IMG/VR virus record: IMGVR_UViG_3300035698_007935
Location: 1-24,860 of that record
Reading direction: 5' to 3' (one strand)
Length of the DNA stretch: 24,860 nt
DNA from: a virus
Shown in pieces: positions 1 to 8,988 of this stretch (within the stretch, counting starts at the first letter, position 1; the number at the start of each line of letters is the position of its first letter). The notes under the pieces are model-generated. The model was not told the DNA's origin, ran no database searches, and saw only the letters and a program-made list of their open reading frames with translations. Position numbers and translations under genes: made by a program.

Positions 1-1
1 T

Positions 2-64
2 AGATTTGCAGATCAGCAAAATGCCGAGAGAATGCAAAGACCCATTAAGGGGACAGGATGGTAA
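2..64 (+). CDS. 3' end of an upstream gene (partial)
   Basis: The frame is open from the left edge and reads RFADQQNAERMQRPIKGTGW before TAA at 62-64. It overlaps the terminase start by 7 bases, in the same style as other overlaps in this operon. Only about 20 residues are visible, so no function can be given. In many phages the gene before the large terminase is the small terminase or another packaging gene, but nothing in this fragment shows that. The call rests on an open frame and tight spacing only. Confidence 0.4.
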   Translation, partial: RFADQQNAERMQRPIKGTGW

Positions 65-3000
65 ACGTTCAAATTCCGGCTCATTTGGTACATTATTTTA
101 ATAATAGTAGAATGTGTCGTAAATGTATTTTAAAATACCATGACCTTTACACCAAGGGAAAGACAAGTGAACCATTCCCCGTTAAGTGTCATGGCGATAG
201 AAGAGTCCCGCCTCTGAACATGGATAATGAAAACGTAAGAATGCTACATACATTAAACGATGTTGTAAACTGGGCAGAGATAGAATTGTCAGATCCGGGA
301 AATACTAATAAACCATTTATACTCAGACCATATCAAGCAGATATGATAAGCTGTTCTGCTGTTAGAAAAGTTGAAAGATGGGGAAGGCGACTGGGGAAAA
401 CAATCGGTGCTGAGACAGCTATTCTACATCGCATGTTTATGAAAAAGACGAGAGTAATGGTAATAGTACCATATAGTAGGGTAGCAAGCCAATTCTTTCT
501 TTCTCTCAATTCGCTAATAGATGCGTCCAGCATACTTTTTGCATCTGTCAAGTCACGAACAAAGAATCCGCATGTAGTAGAATTTTTAAACGGCTCACGC
601 ATAGAGGCGTTTACAATAAACTCTGCACAAGGAACTACAGCTGACAAAGTTAGAGGACAGCCTGCTGATGTAATCTATATTGATGAAATGTCTTTCATTC
701 CAGACGCAGACTTTACGCCTGTTCGAGCAGTGTTAATGGATAATCTAGATACAGAACTCTGGGCAACATCAACACCATCTGGATTGAAGAATGAATACTA
801 TCAAATTTGCGAAGACAAAACAAGAGGATATGTTGAAACACATCTATCTGCTATGAACCATCCTAATTGGGCTGCTATGGAGAAGATGATTAGGGCTGAG
901 TATAAAAACAATAGCGTTGGATGGGAACATGAGATACTTGCTGAATGGGGTAATGTAGAAGGCGGAGTTTATTCTGTAAGAGCATTAGAAGCATCCGAAC
1001 AAAACTATACATATCCATGCGCAAGAAAACCATCTTATCCACAAAAGGTTGGTAGTGGCGGTGGATCTATATATGCTGTTGGGGTAGATTGGAATGGGGC
1101 ACCTACAGGTGACCACATTGTTGTTGTTGAATATGATACAGAAACATTTAAATTCAAAATTGTTGATAAGTATATAGTAAACGATATTGAATATACACAA
1201 TTAAAAGCTGTCCAGAAGATTATCAATATATGTGAGATGTGGCGTGCTGATATATTGTGGGTCGACAGCGGATTCGGCTGCATTGGAAAAGAAACATTAA
1301 TCCAAACACCAAATGGATGCTGCGAAATACAAGACATTAAAATAGGAGACAAGGTATTAACTCAAACTGGCGAATTTAAGAAAGTTATAGATAAACAGAA
1401 TGTTGGCAGTAAAAATTCTTATATAATAAACCCTGCTAAATGTCTACCAATTACCACTAGTCATTGTCATCCATTTTATGTTATAGATTTGCCAGATCGC
1501 TTTAATTCAGATGTCGATGAGGCACAAATTAAAGCAGTAACTGCCGAAGAACTAGATAAAGATAGGCACTTCATATCCATCCCAAGACAGAAAGTAAAAT
1601 ATAAGAACTCAAAGATACTAGATCTTACCACTATAATGGACCACGATTTTCGTTATGACGACGAACATATATGGATGAAAAATGGACAATCACCAAACTC
1701 TGATGTGTCATGTCCTATCTTGGCATCATTTGCCAAATGTGGGACAGCAACAATTTGCAGAATACGAAAACGTATTAAGCACAATATAGATTTAACGGAA
1801 TACCAAGAAGGAATCAAAGACTTACTTGACAATAATTTCAGTGATTGGCAAAGTCGTCCACCAAAGAAATATAATAGATACATAGACATTATGTCAAATG
1901 ATTTTCTATATATATTAGGTTGGTATTTATCAGAAGGATCTGTACGCAAAAGCGTGATGTCAATTAGCCAGACGGACGGTAACAGAACAGAAGAATTTAA
2001 TGAACTTATTGACATCATGAAATCTTTGTTTGGGGATAGTGTCAATGTTCGACATAGAAATGGAAATGGGAACAGAAAGGATTTCAGAGAAATTTATATA
2101 TGTTCATATCCTATTACCAGATTGTTTGCGGTGTTAGGTGGAAAAGGATCGCATCACAAAAGCATACACCCAATGTTATCGAATTGTAGACCGCAAAGAT
2201 TACTACAAGGAATACTCCTTGGTGATGGACATATTAAAAACCACGAGGTAACATTGAGTTTGACAAGCCACTCTCTTGTTATGCAAGTAAGACAGATATT
2301 CATAGACCATGGAATTCTGCCAAGTTTGTACAAAGTGAGGAAACATGGTGAGAACCATGCTGATCAGTTAAAAATATTACTATCAGGGAATATAGAAGAA
2401 GTCAATATTATCAACAAAGTTATCGGTATGGATTTAGAAAACGACAAACGTGTATGTAGAAGTAAATATATTACTACTGATAATTACATATTTGTTCCAG
2501 TAAATACTATCGAACCAGTTGGCAGTACAGATGACCTATATGATATATCTGTGGAAGATGTACACTCATTTTGTGGAAACGGAATGTTACTACACAATAG
2601 TGTCCAGATAGAAACACTTAAACGTTATATATCAGAAAATCCAACAAGTAATATGACTAAAAAGATAGTTGGAGTTAATATGGGTGGAAACGAAGAAGTG
2701 AGAGACCCATGGACAGGACAGAAGATTAAAAAGAAAACAAAGAGTTTAATAGTTAATATCACAGCAGAAAAAGTAGCTACAAATAATTGTATCTTTCCAG
2801 TAAGTGAAGACTTAAAAGACGGACTTGTTGATCAGTTAAGAAACTACCGTATCAAAAGATGGTCTGTTAATGGAGACGCTATATATGAAGACACATATGA
2901 CCACACGCTAACAGCGTGGCAGGTTGCTATTTATGGGATTATGAAAACCTATTCTAATCTTAGTTTGATAATTGGAAATGATGCTATGGATGTGGTAAAG

Positions 3001-3255
3001 TCTCCAGTTAGGATTAATGGCAACGTAATAGAAATAAACGATACAGGTTCTATTAATGCTAGCCCAGAATTCTTTAGAGATATTCTGTGTAATAAAAAGA
3101 GTGATTTTGAACGTTCCGCTTTTAATCGCAAAAGTTCTTTAACAAAGAGATCGGATAGAGATTCATTTGCAAGAAGTGGAGCACCAGTGAACAGAGAATA
3201 TGCAAGAGGCGGAGCACCTATAAAGGTTAGAAGATCAGGAGGGCGTTCCTTTTGA
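58..3255 (+). CDS. terL: Terminase large subunit, precursor with an in-frame intein
   Basis: This is the packaging motor: an ATPase that drives DNA through the portal and a nuclease that cuts the concatemer. The precursor is 1065 residues; removing the intein (residues 408-847) leaves 625, a normal to slightly long TerL. Visible motifs: a possible N-terminal zinc cluster (C20, C23, C44, H45); adenine-motif-like PYQ near 91-93; Walker A GRRLGKT 109-115; Walker B VIYIDE 205-210; coupling motif ATSTPS 236-241. The RNase H-like nuclease follows, with acidic residues D344 (GVDWN), D403 (WVDSG) and D948 of the precursor (DHTLTA; D508 after splicing). The C-terminus is basic and rich in Arg/Gly, with a short repeat (FARSGAP then YARGGAP). 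The ATG at 58 has AAGGGGA at 47-53 just upstream. The gene overlaps the next by 4 bases. The family call is firm; the packaging type is not shown. Confidence 0.95.
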   Translation: MVNVQIPAHLVHYFNNSRMCRKCILKYHDLYTKGKTSEPFPVKCHGDRRVPPLNMDNENVRMLHTLNDVVNWAEIELSDPGNTNKPFILRPYQADMISCSAVRKVERWGRRLGKTIGAETAILHRMFMKKTRVMVIVPYSRVASQFFLSLNSLIDASSILFASVKSRTKNPHVVEFLNGSRIEAFTINSAQGTTADKVRGQPADVIYIDEMSFIPDADFTPVRAVLMDNLDTELWATSTPSGLKNEYYQICEDKTRGYVETHLSAMNHPNWAAMEKMIRAEYKNNSVGWEHEILAEWGNVEGGVYSVRALEASEQNYTYPCARKPSYPQKVGSGGGSIYAVGVDWNGAPTGDHIVVVEYDTETFKFKIVDKYIVNDIEYTQLKAVQKIINICEMWRADILWVDSGFGCIGKETLIQTPNGCCEIQDIKIGDKVLTQTGEFKKVIDKQNVGSKNSYIINPAKCLPITTSHCHPFYVIDLPDRFNSDVDEAQIKAVTAEELDKDRHFISIPRQKVKYKNSKILDLTTIMDHDFRYDDEHIWMKNGQSPNSDVSCPILASFAKCGTATICRIRKRIKHNIDLTEYQEGIKDLLDNNFSDWQSRPPKKYNRYIDIMSNDFLYILGWYLSEGSVRKSVMSISQTDGNRTEEFNELIDIMKSLFGDSVNVRHRNGNGNRKDFREIYICSYPITRLFAVLGGKGSHHKSIHPMLSNCRPQRLLQGILLGDGHIKNHEVTLSLTSHSLVMQVRQIFIDHGILPSLYKVRKHGENHADQLKILLSGNIEEVNIINKVIGMDLENDKRVCRSKYITTDNYIFVPVNTIEPVGSTDDLYDISVEDVHSFCGNGMLLHNSVQIETLKRYISENPTSNMTKKIVGVNMGGNEEVRDPWTGQKIKKKTKSLIVNITAEKVATNNCIFPVSEDLKDGLVDQLRNYRIKRWSVNGDAIYEDTYDHTLTAWQVAIYGIMKTYSNLSLIIGNDAMDVVKSPVRINGNVIEINDTGSINASPEFFRDILCNKKSDFERSAFNRKSSLTKRSDRDSFARSGAPVNREYARGGAPIKVRRSGGRSF
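1279..2598 (+). mobile_element. Intein in TerL with LAGLIDADG homing endonuclease (440 aa)
   Basis: This in-frame insertion should excise as protein and join DSGFG to SVQIETL. The splicing blocks are complete: Cys1 in CIGKETLIQTPNG with IGDKVLTQTG behind it (block A); TTSHCHPFYV near 59-68 (block B, with H62 or H64 as the histidine); YDISVEDVHSF near 421-431 (block F); and a C-terminal His439-Asn440, followed by Ser as the +1 extein residue. The middle holds two dodecapeptide motifs, LGWYLSEG 213-220 and ILLGDG 312-317. Each keeps an acidic residue before its final Gly (E219, D316), so the endonuclease may be active. The basic stretch around intein residues 146-168 could be an added DNA-binding segment. 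It sits four residues after catalytic D403 of TerL, a conserved site of the kind inteins favour. The boundaries follow the Cys1/His-Asn/Ser rule and are firm. Confidence 0.95.
3237..3254 (+). promoter_or_regulatory. Ribosome site deciding a TTG start
   Basis: AGGAGGG at 3237-3243 stands 8 bases before TTG at 3252-3254, which itself overlaps the terL stop (TTGA). This strong site supports TTG as the true start of the next gene and suggests translational coupling with terL. Confidence 0.75.
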
Positions 3256-5843
3256 GTAAAATACGCAACAAACCAAATATAGAATATAGAGGTAGACGTA
3301 CTGTTAACCCAGAAGGCATTAGTCCTGGGCAAAAGACTGGGGATGCGTATAGACGCAATGCTACTGATCCGCTGTATAGTAATTTAAAGACATCTAAACA
3401 CGATGACAAAACTACAGATGAACAGGAAGCAGATGAAACATTTATAAATTTAGCAGGTGTATTGTCGAAGGTTAAACAGATTAAAAATCTGTCAGACAAA
3501 CTTAATAAGGCTCCATTTATTCCTGTTGATGCTGGAGCATCTGAAGTAAGACAAGCAGTCCTTCGTAGGGACAGAGAAAACGCACCTGGCGGTGATAAAA
3601 TATATTTTGAGTTATTCAAGAGAGCCGTAGATAAGACACTACATAAATATGATTTTGTAACTTTTGATTTTCTTGACAATGCAAAGCATGAACCGTTTTC
3701 TGATACAAAGTATTGGAACATGAATAAGATACGTCAGCAACTACAAGATGATATACGCGACATACTTGGGTCTGTATCTAGTAGCATTTCAACATCTGGC
3801 GTTGCAGAAGGTATTCGAGACAATCTATTTAATATAGATGGCGATGATAAATGGGCATGGTTAAGAAAGCTGCTGCTGTATTCAGCTCCATTGATATATC
3901 TACTGTTTGATTATAAATTAAAGGGACCAATATCTTCTATAGATGATGCTGGGAGATCAGCAGGGAAACTACCACCAGCTACAGAGATGCCTACTATTAT
4001 TATACAAATAATAGTCGGGATTATTATCTATATGCTATTAAATGCGATAACAAAAGAAGACATGAAGAAAGCTTTGTCTTCTATAGGGCTTCAAAAGAAT
4101 CTTAATGATAAAGCACATGGAAGCATAGATATAGACGGACTTGTAGATAACGCTGCGTCTATAATAAATGGTGAAACTGTAAATATTGCAGGACTTGGTG
4201 AACACAATCTAAATACATTACCACTTGGATTCAGTAAAGAGTTCTTAAAAGCCGCAATAGTTTATGTAGGACAAGCGGACTGGGATATTATAAGAGACTT
4301 TAGTGTTAACTATTTAATCAACAATATAGGCGAGAAGAAATACTATCCATGGAATATGTATCTAGACAGCTCAATAGGAGATGTCGAACTTGAGAAAGCA
4401 ATGGAAGACGCGACAACATATTCTCCATTCTTTAAAGACCACGCAGACAGAAACAATGTAGTTAACAACAGAAGTATTCCTCCCCTTTCATTTGAAGGTG
4501 CCATGTCTACTATTGATGCTTTCGGCAACGAAATACTTAGAGCACCCGATCCAGAAGATGTAAACTTTAATTTCTCAGTAAGCAATCCAGAGAACGCTAT
4601 TGAAGGTGCGGCTAATGATTTGATTAGTGGGCTTGGCGAGGCAACTACACTTGCCTCAAATGTGCAAGAAACAAATGCTTTCGCTCCACTACGTAGTTTT
4701 CTTGATAGTAATCAATCTGTAGATGATGCTAGAGCATGGCTCAAAACAAACCCAGGCACCATTAAACTTGGTGATAAACAAAATTGGTATAGAGAACTTG
4801 CGTGGACATGGAACAGTATTGTTGAATCGTTAGTTGCTAATTTAGTTTGGCAAGATTGGTATAAAGAATTCTTATGTTGTTTTGTAAGGTACGCAATGTA
4901 TTTAGATGGCGACATGCTATCTGTCTTAAAGAAGCTATTAAAATGGGCATCTGTAAATATGACAGTAGATATTGGCAGTGTTCTCAAAAAGTTATATGCT
5001 AAATACTGGGTCTCACTTATGGATGAGTTTAAGAAGGACTTACATAAACTGCTTGATTCAAAATGGCAGTCTGTTTTAAAAAAAGATGTTTATCCGTTAG
5101 CAGACCAAAGTCTAGATCATGAATCAAACAAATATTGTTTTCTTTGGAGAATGATGATAGAGGCTGTGTTACAATCATTACTAGATTTTAAAGCAAAGAT
5201 AGACTTGATGATAGATGATCTATTTGCAAAACTAACACTATCAAGTGAATTGTTTGATATGAAGATAAAGCTTCATATCGGCAATCAGTCACTAAAAATG
5301 TTTGCAGAACTTCTTGATATAGTTGTAAACTTCGTAGAAGAATGTGGTGTTCCACTAGACGACTCATCAATTGGAGATATAGAAACAGCCGTGAATAATG
5401 GTCTTACAAATGAATTCGGTACAACGATAGGCATAAGCAATACCAGCGTAAGATATCCTACTGTAGCAACAGCTACTACGATACTAAATATTCCGAATAC
5501 AGTAGATGACAACGGGACAGAAGTACCGATAACAGATATAGAAAAAGAAAAACGTCCACATAATATTATAAAAGTTTATGGACATATCATAGATTTGCCA
5601 GTAGAATATGATAAAGCATCACCACTAAATTCATGGTGGTTTGGAGAAGCTGTTGAATATGATTATGGTTTAGTCGTCATGCCCCTGTCATCTTATCTTG
5701 ACGAAACAGGAAAAGAAGATATAGCCGAAGAACAGAAAAGGCGATGTAGAGATCTTATGGCACCAGAAGAGATGATAAGCTTTATGAGTCAATTTCCAGC
5801 AGAATTTACAAACACTTATGTTAGGAATAAAAATGCGCTTTAA
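3252..5843 (+). CDS. Large unrecognised protein between terminase and portal, probably structural
   Basis: I do not recognise this 863-residue protein. The first 60 residues are polar and basic and look disordered. Two hydrophobic segments follow, near residues 207-222 (starting LLLYSAPLIYLLF) and 248-266 (TIIIQIIVGIIIYMLL), which could cross or lie in a membrane. The region from about 510 to 700 is strongly helical in pattern, with many Trp, Lys and Leu residues. The C-terminal third is rich in Asp, Thr and Val and may be beta-structured. It starts at TTG with a strong ribosome site and overlaps the portal start by 11 bases. Position alone suggests a virion or portal-associated protein, perhaps an internal or ejected one given the hydrophobic pair. 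That is inference. The coding call is firm and the function open. Confidence 0.9.
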   Translation: MSKIRNKPNIEYRGRRTVNPEGISPGQKTGDAYRRNATDPLYSNLKTSKHDDKTTDEQEADETFINLAGVLSKVKQIKNLSDKLNKAPFIPVDAGASEVRQAVLRRDRENAPGGDKIYFELFKRAVDKTLHKYDFVTFDFLDNAKHEPFSDTKYWNMNKIRQQLQDDIRDILGSVSSSISTSGVAEGIRDNLFNIDGDDKWAWLRKLLLYSAPLIYLLFDYKLKGPISSIDDAGRSAGKLPPATEMPTIIIQIIVGIIIYMLLNAITKEDMKKALSSIGLQKNLNDKAHGSIDIDGLVDNAASIINGETVNIAGLGEHNLNTLPLGFSKEFLKAAIVYVGQADWDIIRDFSVNYLINNIGEKKYYPWNMYLDSSIGDVELEKAMEDATTYSPFFKDHADRNNVVNNRSIPPLSFEGAMSTIDAFGNEILRAPDPEDVNFNFSVSNPENAIEGAANDLISGLGEATTLASNVQETNAFAPLRSFLDSNQSVDDARAWLKTNPGTIKLGDKQNWYRELAWTWNSIVESLVANLVWQDWYKEFLCCFVRYAMYLDGDMLSVLKKLLKWASVNMTVDIGSVLKKLYAKYWVSLMDEFKKDLHKLLDSKWQSVLKKDVYPLADQSLDHESNKYCFLWRMMIEAVLQSLLDFKAKIDLMIDDLFAKLTLSSELFDMKIKLHIGNQSLKMFAELLDIVVNFVEECGVPLDDSSIGDIETAVNNGLTNEFGTTIGISNTSVRYPTVATATTILNIPNTVDDNGTEVPITDIEKEKRPHNIIKVYGHIIDLPVEYDKASPLNSWWFGEAVEYDYGLVVMPLSSYLDETGKEDIAEEQKRRCRDLMAPEEMISFMSQFPAEFTNTYVRNKNAL

Positions 5844-7320
5844 ACCAATGATTGACAGGGTTAGCCCAACATCTATAGTTCCAGCCAGTGCAAGCGTTGC
5901 CATACCATTGGCATTAGCAAAGAGAAAGAATGTACAACCGCCAATTAATGTTGGTTCTGCATCTATCTGGTCGCCTAGTAGTGGAAGAGGAAACTTCGAG
6001 GAAATAGAATACAATTTAGAAGAGATAAGCAAAGCAGAAGAAACAGAGATGTATGTAACCAAGTCTTTCTCCGATCATGTTCAACTTCTCACTAGAGAAG
6101 GATTTAGCATAAAGAGCCAAGATAGTAAGATAGAAACATATATTAACATGAGGATCAAAGAGATTGAAGTGTTAACAGGAAAGTCTTTTCCACGTTTAAT
6201 CAAAAGTGTAGCTCGTGATTTAGTAAGATATTCAAATGCATATATAGTAAAGTCTAGAGTTAAAGCTCCTTGCAGTGGAAATAGATACAAACTTAATGGC
6301 GTTGACCTAGATCCAATTGTGGGACTGTTTTCTCTCAGTCCATTGGATGTTTCGGTATCTCGTAATAGTAAGGGTGTTGTAACTGGATATAAATCATCAC
6401 CAAAGTATGGTACAAAAACTAAGTATTTTAAATACTACGATGTTATACACCTAACATATAATAAGAAGACAAATGAAGCCTATGGCTTCCCGTGGGTCAT
6501 TCCAACATTAGATGATATTCGTATATTAAGAAGATTTGAAGAACACGTAGATATTCTCGGCGGAACATATGCTCAGCCATTTCTTCACTGGAAAATAGGT
6601 ACAGATGACCAGCCAATGCTTATGGATGACAACTCTGGGAGAGCAGAGGTAGAACTTGTTAGGTCTCTTGTAAATCAAATGGAGAAAGAAGGGATGGCCA
6701 TAACCAGCCATCGCCATAATATTGAAGCAATCGACACTTCAAATTCTGGAGTAAAGCTAGAACCATATCTTAATTACTTTAAAGATAGAGTTGTTGCTGG
6801 GTTAGGACTATCTGGTATATCATTAGGACAGGGAGGGTCAGCTAATAAAGCTACAGCCACCCAATTGATACAAGTTGCTATAGATAGATGTAAAAGTATT
6901 CAAGATGATATAACTTTACAATTAAATAACACATTGTTATTTGAATTGTTGCTAGATGGTGGTCGCCCGCTTACTCTCGCGGGTCAACCATATATTGAAT
7001 TCACAGAGATAGACGAAGAAGCACAGAGAGCACGAGAGAATCATGCGCTGTCAATGTTCCAAGGTGGGTTATACACACACAATGAAGCTCGTAAGGAAAT
7101 GAATAGAAACGACTTTACAGATGAAGATAAAGCCAATGATTTCATTGGCAACTATTCTACTCGCAAACTAGAGCTAGAAGGTCAAATGTCGAAGAAGTAT
7201 GGAGCACAGCTGACAGTTGGTGAGGGTGGGTCTGGAAGTCCTAAGTCAGTTAAGCAAGCAAGTCAACCAGCCAATCAATCTGGCACAAAGACAAAGACCA
7301 AGGTGAAGAAAAACGATTGA
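5833..7320 (+). CDS. Portal protein
   Basis: This is the dodecameric ring at the capsid vertex through which TerL pumps DNA and to which the neck attaches. The product is 495 residues from the ATG at 5833, a usual portal size. Portal-like features in order: a helical N-terminal region, VRYSNAYIVKSR, SPLDVSVSRNSKGVVTGYK, YYDVIHLTY followed by EAYGFPWVIPTLDDIRILR, and a long helical C-terminal half ending in a Lys/Gln/Thr-rich tail. An ATG at 5818 in the same frame would add five residues, but AGGA at 5823-5826 is correctly spaced only for 5833, so the later start is preferred. The gene overlaps the preceding stop. Synteny (after terL, before protease and capsid) agrees with the motifs. Confidence 0.88.
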   Translation: MRFKPMIDRVSPTSIVPASASVAIPLALAKRKNVQPPINVGSASIWSPSSGRGNFEEIEYNLEEISKAEETEMYVTKSFSDHVQLLTREGFSIKSQDSKIETYINMRIKEIEVLTGKSFPRLIKSVARDLVRYSNAYIVKSRVKAPCSGNRYKLNGVDLDPIVGLFSLSPLDVSVSRNSKGVVTGYKSSPKYGTKTKYFKYYDVIHLTYNKKTNEAYGFPWVIPTLDDIRILRRFEEHVDILGGTYAQPFLHWKIGTDDQPMLMDDNSGRAEVELVRSLVNQMEKEGMAITSHRHNIEAIDTSNSGVKLEPYLNYFKDRVVAGLGLSGISLGQGGSANKATATQLIQVAIDRCKSIQDDITLQLNNTLLFELLLDGGRPLTLAGQPYIEFTEIDEEAQRARENHALSMFQGGLYTHNEARKEMNRNDFTDEDKANDFIGNYSTRKLELEGQMSKKYGAQLTVGEGGSGSPKSVKQASQPANQSGTKTKTKVKKND

Positions 7321-7392
7321 GAAGAGAATGCAATTGAAGATATTAATAAAATAAATAATGATTTTATTCAAAATAATGAGGAATTAGTTTGA
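7321..7392 (+). other. In-frame open extension behind the portal stop
   Basis: After the portal TGA at 7318-7320 the same frame stays open for 23 codons (EENAIEDINKINNDFIQNN and four more residues) to a second TGA at 7390-7392. The composition is acidic and Asn-rich, like a protein tail. It may be a former C-terminus cut by a stop mutation, a low-level readthrough tail, or chance. No ribosome site points to an independent gene. Confidence 0.3.
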
Positions 7393-7417
7393 CAAAGGTG
7401 CATTTACAGCAGATACT
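7389..7417 (+). promoter_or_regulatory. Candidate sigma-70-type promoter before the head module
   Basis: A perfect TTGACA (7389-7394) is followed after exactly 17 bases by GATACT (7412-7417), four of six matches to TATAAT. It lies in one of the few true intergenic gaps, just before the protease-scaffold gene. It would start a transcript covering scaffold, decoration and capsid genes, which are needed in large amounts. A TATAAA at 7419-7424 is a better hexamer but too far from the -35. The host sigma factor is unknown, so this is a sequence match only. Confidence 0.5.
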
Positions 7418-7462
7418 ATATAAAGTAGAGAGCTTTTTCCTATTGCAACAAGGATGTTTTAT

Positions 7463-8974
7463 ATGAATGATATTAAATCAGTTGATATCTTTTCGTTTCA
7501 TAGTGATTTGATTGACAAGAATAATATAGACAAATTCTTTGACGCATCAGAAAAGACAAGAAAAGCGCAGAATAAATCTAAAGAACAAACAAAACCAATA
7601 TTGTTAGCGACTATAGATGCTGCACGATCAGGTTCGATTGTGAATACAAGAGTATATAGTGGCAAGTCAGTTAAAAGCGCAATGTCTACATGGACAAAAC
7701 CCTCTTGGAAACCTGTACTAGTACATCACCGCCAATCAGACAGTTGGGGAGATAGAGCGGAGGATCCAGTAGGTAGAGTTTCCTCAGCTAAGTTTATACA
7801 GTTATCAGAAATAAAGTTAGCAGAAGACCATCTCTTCGCAAAACGTGGTGGACAAGGTTCTGGTGCAGTAATATTGCAAACACAAATTCTAGATCCAGAT
7901 GCTGTTGACAAAGTAATTGACGGAAGGTATATGACAGTATCAACAGGACAAGGCACAAATGATGCCCATTGTTCTATTTGTGGTGCCTCATTACTTGAGG
8001 GGTGTGGACATAGACCAGGAAGAATATACGAATTAGAAGAGAATTCTCCTCTGAGAACAAAAAAGAATAAGCAAAAGGGAGAATGTTTTGTTATGTGGGA
8101 TTCGCGGATTAATTACCAAGAGGTAAGCTTTGTTAATATTCCCGCTCAGCAATATGCTAATGTTCTGTCTACCGAATACATAAAAGGACATGATAGTGAA
8201 GATAGCGGTGCTATCTTATGCGATGTATTTAATGGACAATATGATCATGATGGAGTTACCTCTGTTAGATATACAGATGGATTAGTAATTAAAGAATTAT
8301 ATAATGATGAATTTACAAACATAAAACCGTCCAATACTTATACTAGTGCGCCAACTAGCATTGATATGGGCAAAATTATTAATATAGACGAGCTTTCAAA
8401 GTCGTCGCAATCGGACCTTTCCGATAAAGACAGCAATGTCAGAGATGAAGATGTAAATCAAACTGTTTCTAACGAAAGGGAAAAACAAGTGGAAAAAGAA
8501 CTTGAAAAAACACTAGCACTCTTAACCGATGATAATCTCAAGCTTAAAGGAAGCGTTGAAAGTCTTGGGTTAGAGAAACAAGAGATGACAGCAGAAATAA
8601 ATCGACTGAAGAAAGCCGACGAAGCTGCTAATGGTGCTACTAGAGATGCTCTTGTTGGATCGCTCATTACAATGCGGCAGATCGTTGGCAATTATGCTGT
8701 TCTGACCGAAGATGAGATAAAAAGCAAAAAGGACGCTTTGTCTAAACGCAGTATGGAATCTATTACTGACGCAATTACCGATTTAAGCGGTACATTCGGA
8801 AGTAAGCTAACAGAGCTTGTAAAAATAGCGGAAGACAAAGACAAGGACACAACTATCAAAAAGGACGTGAAGGACGCGGCGGATACAGTGAAAGACCCTG
8901 TAGACGATGAAGATGGAGACAAAGACGAAAAGAAAGATGGCAAAGAACCCGTAGTAGATGACGGTATTTTATAA
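7463..8974 (+). CDS. Prohead protease fused to a scaffold-like domain
   Basis: The N-terminal half (about residues 45-250) looks like a herpesvirus/HK97-type prohead serine protease, which trims scaffold and capsid proteins before DNA entry. Likely catalytic residues are a histidine in LVHHRQSD (H88 or H89) followed by DPVGRV, and S160 in RYMTVSTGQ. A small zinc-binding-like knuckle, CSIC..CGH (C170, C173, C181, H183), follows. The C-terminal half has a coiled coil near 334-386 (rich in Glu, Lys and Leu) and a very charged Asp/Lys tail, as expected of scaffold. One polypeptide may thus be scaffold and its own protease. ATG 7463 is chosen over ATG 7454 because AAGGA at 7450-7454 overlaps the earlier codon but sits 8 bases from the later one. 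Length is 503 residues. Confidence 0.82.
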   Translation: MNDIKSVDIFSFHSDLIDKNNIDKFFDASEKTRKAQNKSKEQTKPILLATIDAARSGSIVNTRVYSGKSVKSAMSTWTKPSWKPVLVHHRQSDSWGDRAEDPVGRVSSAKFIQLSEIKLAEDHLFAKRGGQGSGAVILQTQILDPDAVDKVIDGRYMTVSTGQGTNDAHCSICGASLLEGCGHRPGRIYELEENSPLRTKKNKQKGECFVMWDSRINYQEVSFVNIPAQQYANVLSTEYIKGHDSEDSGAILCDVFNGQYDHDGVTSVRYTDGLVIKELYNDEFTNIKPSNTYTSAPTSIDMGKIINIDELSKSSQSDLSDKDSNVRDEDVNQTVSNEREKQVEKELEKTLALLTDDNLKLKGSVESLGLEKQEMTAEINRLKKADEAANGATRDALVGSLITMRQIVGNYAVLTEDEIKSKKDALSKRSMESITDAITDLSGTFGSKLTELVKIAEDKDKDTTIKKDVKDAADTVKDPVDDEDGDKDEKKDGKEPVVDDGIL

Positions 8975-8988
8975 ATAGGAGAATATAA

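Noticed and set aside
1279-2598. Self-splicing intron in terL
   Set aside because: The insertion is fully in frame, codes for intein splicing blocks at both ends, and has no stop codons, so protein splicing is the explanation.
3993-4015. Inverted repeat ACTATTAT / ATAATAGT
   Set aside because: It falls within codons for an Ile/Val-rich hydrophobic segment, where ATT/ATA use creates such repeats by chance. No U tract follows.
3253-7392. Recoding of TGA as a sense codon, suggested by the open extension after the portal
   Set aside because: TGA serves as the stop of terL and of the 16692 gene, with overlapping starts at both. Only the portal shows an open extension, so the standard code is kept.
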